From WHSW01 sp963767475 (GTDB lineage: Bacteria; Actinomycetota; Thermoleophilia; Solirubrobacterales; 70-9), in contig CAVYEI010000005.1 in assembly GCA_963767475.1 (NCBI GenBank), forward strand, positions 496,001-560,000: 64,000 bases of DNA. The letters are read 5' to 3'. The first letter of the stretch is position 1. The number at the start of each line of letters is the position of its first letter. The notes beneath the pieces were generated by a model. It was given only the letters and a program-made list of their open reading frames with translations, did no database searches and was not told the DNA's origin. Shown here piece after piece: positions 23,670 through 32,298 of this stretch. The position numbers and the translations under genes were made by a program.

Positions 23670-26532
23670 GCTCGATCGCCTTTGCCACCTGCACGCGCGT
23701 CGATGTGCCGAGCTTGAAGAAGATGTTGCGCAGGTGCGACTCGACCGTCTTCTCGCTGAGGAAGAGCTCGGCGGCGATCTCCTTGTTCGTCTTGCGGTCG
23801 GTGACCAGGTTCGAGATCTCCAGCTCGCGCTTGGTCAGCGACGCGACCCCCGACTCGCCGGCCGCCGGGCCGCGCGCCTCGCGGCGCACCCCGAGCTTGC
23901 GCAGCTCGCGCCTGGTCGCGTCGCGTTCGCGGTGCGCGCCAAAAGCATCGAGCTCGCGCTCGGCCTCGCGCAGCTCCTCGATCGCCTCCTCGCGCCGGTC
24001 GGCTGCCGCCAGGGCCCGGCCCAGCAGCTCCCTTGAGTAGGCGGCCTGCAGGCCGGCGCCGGCCGCGATCGCGCCGTCGACGCCCTCGCGGGCGGGCTCG
24101 ATCGCGCCCTCGGCATCGCCGGTGGCGAGCAGGATCGCGGCGCGCGTACGGCTGGCGAGCGCCGCCGGCAGCTGCAGGTCGAGGCCCGCGGATAGTTCGC
24201 GCGCCCGCTCGGCGTGGGCGTTGGCGGCCTCGACGTTGCCGGCGTCGAGCTCGGCGAGCGCGAACATCTCCCAGTCGAAGCAACGCTCGACCGGCACCGC
24301 GAACTCGATCTCCTCGCTGCCGAGCGCCCGCATCGCCTCCAACCCGCGCGCCTTCTCGCCCGAGGTGAACAGCGCCACCCCGAGGGCCCAGCCGGGACCG
24401 CCGCCCGCCGAAGGGATCGTTCCCCCGGTGAGCCGGTCGCCGTAGCGCAGGCTCTCCTCGCAGGCCTCGATCGCGCCCTCGAGGTCGCCGGCGAAGTAGC
24501 GCGGCCAGGCGAGCTCGAACAGCGCCCAGAAGAGGTAGTGGCGGTTGGCCGACAGGCGCGCCGCCTCCACCGCCGCCTCGCAGACCTCGGCCGCCTCCTT
24601 CAACCGGCCCTGGGCCTCGAGCGGATAGCCCTTGCTCAGCATCAGCGGGATCAGCAGCCTGCCCTCGCCGGTGGCGCGGGCGATCTCGATCCCGCGGTCG
24701 ATGTGGGCGAGCGCCTCGTCGTAGAGCTCGAGGTAGTTCTCGGCCCAGGCGATGTAATAGAAGGCGTCGAGGCGCGGCGCGAGCTCGTCGTCTGGGAGCC
24801 GATCGAGCAGCTCGACCGCCTCGGCATGATGCTCGCGTGCGGGCCCGATCAGGCCCTCGGTGGCCTCGCCGAGGCTTGCAGCCGCCGCCGCCAGCGCGAT
24901 CAGCGCCGGGTCCCCGACCGCGCGCGCGGTCTCCAGGGCGCCCGCCCCCATCGTCCGCGTCTGCTCGTAGTCGAGCGTGTAGAGGCCGTCGATCGCGAGC
25001 TCGATCTGCAGCGCGGCGCTCTCGGGCGTCCTCTGGTCGGCGAGCTCGTCCCAGGCACGGATCAGGCGCAGGTGGGCGTCCTCGTGGCGGCCCAGCCAGT
25101 GTTCGACCGCGGCGCACCAGGCGGTGAGCTCGATCCGCCTCGCCTCGTCGCCGGAGCCGACCAGCTCGATCGTCTCCAACAGGATCTCGCGGCAGCGCTC
25201 GAGCTCGCCGGTCGAGCGCAGGGCGGAGGCGAGGGCGATCCGCACCGATACCTGGCGCTGGTCGCCGTCCGGGAGCAGGCGCAGGGCGCCGTCGAGCCAG
25301 CGCGCGGCGACCGCGGGCGCCCGTCCGGCGGCCGCGTCGGCGGCCTCGAGCAACACCTCGATCGCCTCCGAGTCGCCCTGGCCGGCGGCCTGCTCGACAT
25401 GGTGGGCGCGCTCGGCTGCGGCGGCGCCACGGGCGGCGAGGCCGGCGGCGGCGCGCCCGTGCGCGGCCAGCTTCGAACCCCCGCCGATCGATTCGTAGAC
25501 CGTCCGGCGCACGAGCGGGTGGCGGAAGATGAAGCGCCGTGGGACGTCGGTCGGGCGGATCAGGTCGCGGTCGAGCAGACCGTCGAGCGCCGCCAGCGTC
25601 TCGGCCGGGTCGAGCTCGGCGATCTCGCCGGCGAGTGCGGGGTCGAAGGGCTCGCCGGCGACGGCGGCGCCATCGAGCAGGCGGCGAGCGTCGCCCGAGA
25701 GCTCCCCGATCTCCTCGGCCAGCGAGGCGGCGACACCGGCTGGGACCCCCGCCGTCGCCTGCCCGGGGTCGGCTTGATCGAGCTCCAACGGCTGCTCGAG
25801 GCGGGCGAGCTGCTCGAGATAGAACGGGTTGCCGCCGGCGTGGCGATAGATCGCGGCGCGCGAGCCGGCGTCGATCTCCCCGAGCAACGCCGATGCCTCG
25901 GTCTCGCTCAGCTGCGTGAGCTCGATGCGCGTGGCGAGCGGGGCAGCGAGCGCCGCGGTGAGCCGCTCGGGAGCGCTCCCCGGCCGGAAGCCCAGCGCCA
26001 GAAGGACGGGCGCGTCGGGCGCCCGGCGAAGCAATGCTCCCAGCAACTCGATCGTCGCCTCGTCGGCCCAGTGCAGATCGTCGAGCGCGATCACCAGCGG
26101 CTTCGCTTCGGCGAGCTGCTCGAGCAGGGCGCGCACGGCACGGTGGGCCCGGTAGCGCTCGTCGCCGACGACCGCCGGCGCGGCGCCCGCGCCGCGCATC
26201 GAGGGGAAGGTCGCGGCGAGCTCCTCGGCGAGCTCGTCCGGCATCGTTGCGAGGCCGTTGTCGAGCTGCGCGCTGATGTACGGGTCGATGGCCTCGATCA
26301 GGACTCCGAACGGACGGTCGCGCTCGAACTCGGCGGCCTGGCCGTGAAGCGCGATCTGCCCCCGCTCCTCGGCCCGGCGGCGCAGCTCGGAGAGCAGGCG
26401 GGTCTTGCCGATCCCGGGCTCACCCTCGATCGCGATGCACCCCGGCCCAGCGCCGTCGAGCGCGTCGAGCGCGTGATCGACGCGCTTGAGCTCTACCGAG
26501 CGTCCTATGAGGGTCTCACCCGGCGCCGTCAT
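23635..26532 (-). CDS. LuxR-family ATPase regulator (LAL type) 3
   Basis: 965 residues from the ATG at 26532 (MTAPGETLIGRSVELKRVD). Walker A GEPGIGKT (~35-42), Walker B LVIALDDLHWADEATIE (~150), helical repeats, and a GerE HTH (LTKRELEISNLVTDRKT to VESHLRNIFFKLGTSTRVQV, ~900-950). Closest in layout to regulator 1 of this window. A 300-base in-frame extension upstream crosses the divergent lipoprotein gene and is rejected. Divergent from the lipoprotein at 26680; the shared gap carries CCAGGG/TCAGGG repeats 21 bases apart. Confidence 0.9.
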   Translation of the reverse strand: MTAPGETLIGRSVELKRVDHALDALDGAGPGCIAIEGEPGIGKTRLLSELRRRAEERGQIALHGQAAEFERDRPFGVLIEAIDPYISAQLDNGLATMPDELAEELAATFPSMRGAGAAPAVVGDERYRAHRAVRALLEQLAEAKPLVIALDDLHWADEATIELLGALLRRAPDAPVLLALGFRPGSAPERLTAALAAPLATRIELTQLSETEASALLGEIDAGSRAAIYRHAGGNPFYLEQLARLEQPLELDQADPGQATAGVPAGVAASLAEEIGELSGDARRLLDGAAVAGEPFDPALAGEIAELDPAETLAALDGLLDRDLIRPTDVPRRFIFRHPLVRRTVYESIGGGSKLAAHGRAAAGLAARGAAAAERAHHVEQAAGQGDSEAIEVLLEAADAAAGRAPAVAARWLDGALRLLPDGDQRQVSVRIALASALRSTGELERCREILLETIELVGSGDEARRIELTAWCAAVEHWLGRHEDAHLRLIRAWDELADQRTPESAALQIELAIDGLYTLDYEQTRTMGAGALETARAVGDPALIALAAAAASLGEATEGLIGPAREHHAEAVELLDRLPDDELAPRLDAFYYIAWAENYLELYDEALAHIDRGIEIARATGEGRLLIPLMLSKGYPLEAQGRLKEAAEVCEAAVEAARLSANRHYLFWALFELAWPRYFAGDLEGAIEACEESLRYGDRLTGGTIPSAGGGPGWALGVALFTSGEKARGLEAMRALGSEEIEFAVPVERCFDWEMFALAELDAGNVEAANAHAERARELSAGLDLQLPAALASRTRAAILLATGDAEGAIEPAREGVDGAIAAGAGLQAAYSRELLGRALAAADRREEAIEELREAERELDAFGAHRERDATRRELRKLGVRREARGPAAGESGVASLTKRELEISNLVTDRKTNKEIAAELFLSEKTVESHLRNIFFKLGTSTRVQVAKAIEHERDEQPAASA

Positions 26533-26575
26533 TGGCTCCGTCGAGCATAGACCCAAGATTTCAGCCGAGCCCGGT

Positions 26576-26614
26576 CCAGGGAATCGGCCCGCCTGGTTCA
26601 GGGGGGCCCACCGA
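26576..26614. promoter_or_regulatory. CCAGGG / TCAGGG repeat pair in divergent gap
   Basis: TCCAGGG at 26576 and TTCAGGG at 26597, 21 bases apart; the second extends as TCAGGG-GGGCC-CACCGA. The same CCAGGG-to-TTCAGGG spacing occurs on the minus strand at 10738-10775. It lies between regulator 3 and the lipoprotein gene. Confidence 0.4.
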
Positions 26615-26679
26615 TGAGGGCGGCCGCGAACCGCGCGAAGGTGATCGTGCAAGCAATCACCGCAATCCGAGGAGACAAC

Positions 26680-27126
26680 ATGCTCAAGAAGATCATCATC
26701 ACCGGCGCCCTCGTCGCCGCGATCGCGTTCGGCGCCGCCGGCTGTGGCGACGACGAGACGGCGACCGCGGCTGACACCGCCACCAAGGCGGAGTTCGTCG
26801 AGCAGGGCGACGCGATCCTCTGCGCCAAGACCGAGGCGGTCGCCAAGGCGAGCGCGAGCCTCGACCCGAAGACGGCCACGCGCCCAGAGCTCGAGGCATT
26901 CGTCTTCGAGGGGGTGCTGCCGGCGGTGCAGACGGCGCACGAGGGCCTCTCGACGCTCGACGTCCCCAGCGGCGACGAGCCCCAGATCGACGCGATCCTC
27001 GCGGCCATGCAGGCCGCGATCGAGATCACCGAGGCCGACCCGGCCCAGCTGATCACCGGGCCCGACCCGTTCGGCGAGGCCGACGGCCTGATCGCTGCCT
27101 ACGGCCTCACGGGCTGCCCCGTCTGA
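26680..27126 (+). CDS. Small secreted lipoprotein
   Basis: 148 residues from the ATG at 26680 behind CGAGGAGA. The signal sequence LKKIIITGALVAAIAFGAAG ends in a lipobox with Cys at about residue 22 (GAAGCGDDE), so it should be lipid-anchored outside the membrane. The mature part is acidic and helical (TKAEFVEQGDAILCAKTEAV), with two further Cys (ILCAK and the C-terminal GCPV) that may form a disulfide. No family recognised. Divergent from LuxR-type regulator 3 and upstream of MmpL 2, so it may be a sensor or transporter partner. Confidence 0.8.
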   Translation: MLKKIIITGALVAAIAFGAAGCGDDETATAADTATKAEFVEQGDAILCAKTEAVAKASASLDPKTATRPELEAFVFEGVLPAVQTAHEGLSTLDVPSGDEPQIDAILAAMQAAIEITEADPAQLITGPDPFGEADGLIAAYGLTGCPV

Positions 27127-27149
27127 CCCTCAGCCTCGGTCCTGGCCAA

Positions 27150-27184
27150 ACGCCTCCGCGCCCAGCCGGCGCGGGGGCGTTTTG
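27150..27184 (+). terminator. Rho-independent terminator after lipoprotein gene
   Basis: ACGCCTCCGCGCC pairs with GGCGCGGGGGCGT (one mismatch) across a 5-base loop and is followed by TTTT, the clearest intrinsic terminator of the window. Confidence 0.8.
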
Positions 27185-27187
27185 CAG

Positions 27188-27227
27188 TTAGGGGTCTCGG
27201 TTGAGGGATCGCCCCCGATGTTCAGGG
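27188..27227 (+). promoter_or_regulatory. Triple (T)AGGG repeat before MmpL 2
   Basis: TTAGGGG (27188), TTGAGGG (27201) and TTCAGGG (27221). The middle one extends to TGAGGG-ATCGC-CCCCGA (27202-27218), one of the dyads of this family. The cluster is about 60-100 bases upstream of the MmpL start. Confidence 0.5.
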
Positions 27228-27288
27228 GGCCGATCGCGGCGAGGCTGAGCCCAGTTACTCAGTCAACCGTTCGAAGAAGGAGATCCTG

Positions 27289-29511
27289 ATGCAAAAGCAC
27301 AAGAACATCACCGCGAGAATCGGCAGCTGGAGCGCCGAGCATCGCAAGACCGCCATCCTCGGGTGGCTCGCGTTCGTTGTCCTCACGGTCGGCCTGATCA
27401 TGGCCGGGGGATTCGTCGAGAAGCAGACCCTGACCACCGCCGAGCAGATCGCCGGCAACGCGGGCCAGGCCGAGCGGACCCTCGAGGACGCTGGGCTTCG
27501 CCCGACGGAGGAGATCGTGCTGATCCAAAGCGAGACTCAGACGACCTCCGATCCGGGGTTCAAGGCGCTGATCGCCGAAACCGAGCAGATGCTCTCGGAG
27601 ACCAAGCACGTCGAGAACATCACCTCGCCGCTCGACGGCAACGGCGACGCGATCTCCGCGGACGGCCATTCGGCGTTCGTCGGCTTCGAGGTCGAGGGTG
27701 GCACCAAGAACATCGCCACCAACCTCGAAGCCAGCATGTCCACAGTCGCGGGCCTGCAGGCAGATCATGCGGACTACACCATCGGTCAGTTCGGTGGCGG
27801 CAGCGCCAACGACGCGATCAACACGACGCTCGCCGCGGACGTCGGCAAGGCGGGGATGCTCTCGCTGCCGATCACGCTGCTGATCCTGCTGGTCGCGCTC
27901 GGCGCGCTGGTTGCCGCCAGCGTCCCGCTCCTGCTCGCGCTCACCTCGGTGATCGCGACGATGGCACTGGTTGCCATTCCCAGTCAGCTGTTTGCACTCG
28001 GTGGCAACGTCGAGGCGCTGATCCTGCTGATCGGACTCGCCGTCGGAGTCGACTACTCGCTCTTCTACATGCGCCGTGAGCGCGAGGAGAGGGCGGCAGG
28101 TCGCAGCACACGCGACGCGCTCGACGTGGCGGCAGCCACCTCGGGACGCTCGGTGATGATCTCCGGGATCACGGTGATCATCGCGATGGCCGGGATGTTC
28201 CTGACCGGCGATGCGACGTTCATCTCGTTCGCAATCGCCACGGTGACCGTGGTCGCGGTCTCGATGGCGGCGACGCTGGCGGTCCTGCCGGCGGTGCTCG
28301 CCTGGCTCGGCGATCGCGTCGAGAAGGGCCGGATCCCGTTCACCAGGCGCCTTCGGGGCCCGGCGCGCGAGTCGCGGTTCTGGGGTTCGGTCGTCACCCG
28401 GGTGATGCGCCGGCCGATCGTCTCGATCGTGCTCGCCGGCGGCCTGCTGGTCGCCCTGGCGATCCCCGGGCTGGGGATGAACCCGGTGCAGACCGGAAGC
28501 GAGGACCTGCCCAAGGATCTGCCGGTGATGCAGACCTACGACAAGTACACGGAAGCGTTCCCGACCGAGGGCAACGCCGTCGTGGTCGTCGTCGAGGCCG
28601 ACGAGGTCCGCAACGGCGAGGTCGCCAACGGCATCGACGAGCTGGCTCGGCAGGCCGAGGCCTCCGAGACGCTGCTCGACGGCACCGAGGTCAGCATCAG
28701 CAACGACGGCACGGTCGCCAGCATCGCGATCCCGAGCCGCGGAACCGGCACCGACGAGCAGTCGATGGCGGCCCTCGACGAGGTCCGCGACGGGCTCGTG
28801 CCGGCGACGGTCGGTGGAATCGATGGCACCACGGTGAACGTCACCGGTGCCGCCGCTCAGTCCGCCGACTTCAGCGGCCTGCTCTCTGAGCGGATGCCGC
28901 TGGTGTTCGCGTTCGTGCTCGGACTGGCGTTCATTCTGATGCTGGTCACGTTCCGCTCGATCGTGATCCCGCTGAAGGCGATCGTCCTCAACCTGCTCTC
29001 CGTCGGCGCTGCCTACGGGGTGCTGGTGATGGTGTTCCAGAACGGCTGGGGCGAGTCACTGCTGGGCTTCGAGTCCAACGGCGGCGTCACCAATTGGTTG
29101 CCGGTGTTCCTGTTCGTGATCCTGTTCGGCCTCTCGATGGACTACCACGTGTTCATCCTCAGCCGGGTCCGGGAGCTCTACGACCGGGGCATGTCGACCG
29201 AGGACGCGGTCCGCAAGGGCATCGCCGGAAGCGCCGGCACGGTCACCGCCGCCGCGGTGGTGATGGTCCTCGTGTTCAGCGTCTTCGCGACGCTCTCATT
29301 CATCGATTTCAAGCAGATGGGAGTGGGCCTGGCTGTCGCGATCCTGATCGACGCGACGATCATCCGGGGCGTCCTGCTGCCGGCGACGATGAAGCTCCTC
29401 GGCGACTGGAACTGGTGGCTGCCGAAGTCGCTGGACTGGCTGCCGCGGATCAAGCACGAGCCCGAGGCCCCGGTTGCGGTCCCTGCTCAGCCGGAGCCCG
29501 CGAACGCCTAG
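27289..29511 (+). CDS. MmpL/RND-family transporter 2
   Basis: 740 residues, start ATG 27289 behind GAAGGAGA. Same 2 x 6-span layout as the protein at 18570 but clearly diverged. Proton-path motifs GVDYSLFYMRRERE (~245) and SMDYHVFILSRVREL (~615) are intact. Large extracytoplasmic loops at ~35-170 and ~390-530. C-terminal tail short and Pro/Ala rich. Preceded by the TCAGGG-type repeats and followed by a hairpin, so it is a single-gene unit. Likely exporter of a lipid or hydrophobic compound; substrate unknown. Confidence 0.93.
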   Translation: MQKHKNITARIGSWSAEHRKTAILGWLAFVVLTVGLIMAGGFVEKQTLTTAEQIAGNAGQAERTLEDAGLRPTEEIVLIQSETQTTSDPGFKALIAETEQMLSETKHVENITSPLDGNGDAISADGHSAFVGFEVEGGTKNIATNLEASMSTVAGLQADHADYTIGQFGGGSANDAINTTLAADVGKAGMLSLPITLLILLVALGALVAASVPLLLALTSVIATMALVAIPSQLFALGGNVEALILLIGLAVGVDYSLFYMRREREERAAGRSTRDALDVAAATSGRSVMISGITVIIAMAGMFLTGDATFISFAIATVTVVAVSMAATLAVLPAVLAWLGDRVEKGRIPFTRRLRGPARESRFWGSVVTRVMRRPIVSIVLAGGLLVALAIPGLGMNPVQTGSEDLPKDLPVMQTYDKYTEAFPTEGNAVVVVVEADEVRNGEVANGIDELARQAEASETLLDGTEVSISNDGTVASIAIPSRGTGTDEQSMAALDEVRDGLVPATVGGIDGTTVNVTGAAAQSADFSGLLSERMPLVFAFVLGLAFILMLVTFRSIVIPLKAIVLNLLSVGAAYGVLVMVFQNGWGESLLGFESNGGVTNWLPVFLFVILFGLSMDYHVFILSRVRELYDRGMSTEDAVRKGIAGSAGTVTAAAVVMVLVFSVFATLSFIDFKQMGVGLAVAILIDATIIRGVLLPATMKLLGDWNWWLPKSLDWLPRIKHEPEAPVAVPAQPEPANA

Positions 29512-29533
29512 CGGCGAAGGCACATCCGCAGTA

Positions 29534-29567
29534 CCGACGACGGGCGCCTGAGGGCGCCCTTCGTCGG
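29534..29567 (+). terminator. Long hairpin terminator after MmpL 2
   Basis: CCGACGA-GGGCGCC stem (14 pairs, one mismatch) closed by a TGAG loop and its complement. Directly followed by the perfect dyad at 29569. Confidence 0.7.
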
Positions 29568-29568
29568 T

Positions 29569-29585
29569 TCAGGGACGTTCCCTGA
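29569..29585. promoter_or_regulatory. Perfect dyad TCAGGGA-CGT-TCCCTGA
   Basis: 7+3+7 inverted repeat about 80 bases upstream of the gene at 29664. With flanks (GG before, TGAGC after) it closely matches the minus-strand reading of the dyad at 10738-10754. Best example of the recurrent operator. Confidence 0.55.
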
Positions 29586-29663
29586 TGAGCGCGGGGGCGA
29601 TTGGGAGGAGGCTGATCTCACCAACCAAAACAGCGCTTCGGCGCCTCTACCAAGGAGATCAAG

Positions 29664-30413
29664 ATGTCATCGGACACCACAGTTCAGTCCGCCGCACAGC
29701 CGACCCGGCCGCCCGCGCGCACAGCGGGCGACGGCGGCCGCACCGCCGGCCTCGTGCTCTCGAGCCTCGCGGGGCTCTTCGGGGTCCTGATCCTGCTCGG
29801 AGGAGTGGCGCTGATCGGCGTTCACGGGGTTGCCCGCGACGACGACGGCTACTACACCACCGAGACCGAGCAGCTGACCAGCGACGGTTACGCCGTCTCC
29901 ACCGGCGAGGTCGATTTCGGCGAGACCGGCGGCGTCGACATCAACGACCTCGCGGCGACGCTTCGGATCGACGCATCGAGCACCGACGGCAAGTCCGTGT
30001 TCGTCGGCATCGCAAGCGTCGATGACGCGGAGCGCTATCTGGCCGGCGTCGACCACAGCGTGGTCAGCGACCTGCGCAACAGCGGTCCTCAGTACGACCA
30101 GCTCAGCGGCGGTGCCCCCAAGGCCCCGCCCGCGGCCCAGGACTTCTGGGTCGCAAGCAGCACCGGTACCGGCGAGCAGACGGCGGAGTGGACGCCCGAG
30201 GCCGGCAAGTGGGCCGCCGTGGTGATGAACGCCGATGCCGGCCGCGACGTCGCCGTTGACGTCGATGCGGGCGCCAAGATCTCGTGGCTGATCTGGGTCG
30301 GCATCGGGCTGACGCTCGTCGGCCTGCTGATCTCCGGCGTTGCCGGGTTTGCGATCTCGCGCCTCGCGGGTCGCAAGCCCAGCGCCGACGCGGCGGTGGC
30401 GCCGAGCGCCTGA
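29664..30413 (+). CDS. Two-span membrane protein, paralogue of the one at 35098
   Basis: 249 residues, start ATG 29664 behind AAGGAG. Short Pro/Gly-rich cytoplasmic N-terminus, one membrane span (LSSLAGLFGVLILLGGVALIG, given here as LSSLAGLFGVL / ILLGGVALIG, ~31-51), an extracytoplasmic domain of about 155 residues, and a second span SWLIWVGIGLTLVGLLIS (~208-225). The outer domain opens with ARDDDGYYTTETEQL and contains SVFVGIA...RYLAGVDHS, both conserved in the paralogue at 35098. Predicted beta-rich. No known function; may sense or bind something outside the membrane. Last gene before a strong hairpin. Confidence 0.8.
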   Translation: MSSDTTVQSAAQPTRPPARTAGDGGRTAGLVLSSLAGLFGVLILLGGVALIGVHGVARDDDGYYTTETEQLTSDGYAVSTGEVDFGETGGVDINDLAATLRIDASSTDGKSVFVGIASVDDAERYLAGVDHSVVSDLRNSGPQYDQLSGGAPKAPPAAQDFWVASSTGTGEQTAEWTPEAGKWAAVVMNADAGRDVAVDVDAGAKISWLIWVGIGLTLVGLLISGVAGFAISRLAGRKPSADAAVAPSA

Positions 30414-30443
30414 AGCTCGCGCGCAAACGCGTTCGGACCGTTT

Positions 30444-30467
30444 GGCGGGCGCCTTCGGGCGCCCGCC
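30444..30467 (+). terminator. TTCG-capped hairpin terminator
   Basis: GGCGGGCGCC and GGCGCCCGCC form a perfect 10-bp stem closed by the very stable TTCG tetraloop, 31 bases after the stop at 30413. Confidence 0.7.
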
Positions 30468-30545
30468 ACGCGTTTCGAGCCGTTGACATTCATCCCACCT
30501 CGGGTTAGGGTCGGCGCGCGCTACGAGAACTCTTTGGGAGGGGTA

Positions 30546-32293
30546 ATGAGCCGCAGGTCCGCGACCGGTGTCGCACTTTCGATCGCAGTCGTCTCGGTGC
30601 TCGCCGTCGGCGTCACGAACGCCGCGGCGGCAACGACGGTCACCTTGAACGAATCGACGAGCAGCTCGCTCACGATCAGCGACGCCACCGACGACAACGA
30701 CGCGATCACGGTCTCGGAGGCCGGCGGCACGATCACGATCGTCGACACCGGGACCGGCGGTATCACCACCGCCGACGTCACCGACTGCACGCCGGTGAGC
30801 GCGACCACCGTCACCTGTGTGCTGAACCCGGCGGACCCCGCTCCGCCCGCCGCGCCCACGTCCCCGGTCAGGGCGCTGGGCCTGACCTTGAACGACGGCA
30901 CCGACAGCTTCACCAACCAGAACCTCGATGTCCAGGTGCAGGAGAACGACAGCGGCGAGCTCGGCAACAAGACGATCGTCTCCGGCCCGGGCAACGACCT
31001 GATTGCCACCGGCGTCGGCAACGATGCGATCGACACGGGTGACGGCTTCGACCAGGCGGGCGGCGGCCCCGGGGCCGACACCTTCACCCTCGGTTCCGAC
31101 GACGACTTCGTGCAAACCGGCACCGGTGCGGACAACGTAGCCGCCGGCCCCGGCAACGACCAGATGCAGGAGGACGCGGCAAACGACGGCGCCGATGTCT
31201 TCAACGGCGGTCCCGGGATCGACTTCTTCCAGTACTTCGGCGACAACTCGGTGACGATGAGCCTCAACGGCGTCGCCGACGACGGGTCCGCGGGCGATGG
31301 CGACAACCTGCTCGAGCTCGAGGGCCTGAGCTCCGGCAACGGCAACGACACGATCGTCGGCGACGGCGGCGACAACCAGCTCTCGGGGAGCGACGGTAAC
31401 GACTCGATCAGCGGCGGCGCGGGCGACGACGACATTTCGCCCGGCGACGGGGCCGATTCGACCGACGCCGGCGACGGAAACGATCGAGTCTCGGCCAATT
31501 CCACCGAGGACGGAGCCGATGTGTTCGCCGGCGGAGCGGGGGGAGCGACTTCCTCGACTACTGCTGTGACGACGAGCCGGTGACGATCATCCAGGACGGC
31601 CAGCCCAACGACGGCCGAGTCGGCGAGGGCGACAACGCCTCCGGGTTCGAGGGCTTCGGCGGTGGGGATGCAGCCGATTCGATCACCGGCACCGCCGGCG
31701 CCGACGAGCTCGAGGGCAACGGCGGCGACGACCTGCTGGTGGGACTCGGGGGCGGTGACGGGTTCTCGGGCGGAGACGGCGACGACACGCTGGTCGCCAA
31801 CGCGACCGCCGCTCCGGCGGCTTCGCCGGCCGCCGGGCGGCTGAACCGGCGTCCCTTCGACACCGGCGACGAGCTCGAATGCGACCTCGGATTCGACACC
31901 GCCGTGACCAGCGCCGCCGACCTGGTCGCCCCCGACTGCGAGCGCCGTGGGGCGAGCGTCGTCTCGGAGAGCGCCAGCGTCAGCTCCAAGGGCAAGGCCA
32001 AGCTGAGCGTTGCCTGTCCGCTCGAGGAAGGAGCAACCTGTAAGGGCAAGGTGGTGTTGCTCTCCAACGGCAAGAAGATCGCCAAGGGCAAGTTCAAGGT
32101 CGCCAACGGCAAGGACAAGGGCGTCTCGGTGAAGCTCAGCAAGCGCGGCCGCAAGGCGCTGGCGCGCAGCGGGGGTTCGCTGTTCGTCAGCGCCGAGGCG
32201 CGGACCCAGGAGCCGCCCGGGGTGTCGACCTCGGAAGACCGCCTGCAGCTGATCCGCTCCAAGGGCGGCGGCCAGGGCGGCGGCGGGCGCTGA
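30546..32293 (+). pseudogene. Secreted calcium-repeat (RTX-like) protein, one-base frameshift
   Basis: The ATG at 30546 begins a signal peptide ending near NAAAA. Then come a ~100-residue N-terminal beta domain, hemolysin-type nonapeptide repeats of the GGxGxDxUx kind (for example GNDSISGGAGDDD; ~140-320), and a Cys-containing Lys-rich C-terminal domain (KGKAKLSVACPLEEG). The repeats bind calcium in known families and fold into a parallel beta roll outside the cell. The frame breaks in a G6 run at 31538-31543; adding one G restores GGSDFLDYCCDDEPVTII and the rest to 32293. Closely related to the next gene. Either a sequencing undercall or a phase-variable tract. Confidence 0.75.
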
Positions 32294-32298
32294 GCGCC

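Noticed and set aside
23635..26940. A 1101-residue version of LuxR-type regulator 3
   Set aside because: The extension crosses the divergent lipoprotein gene with an ideal ribosome site; the ATG at 26532 opens the conserved LIGR motif.
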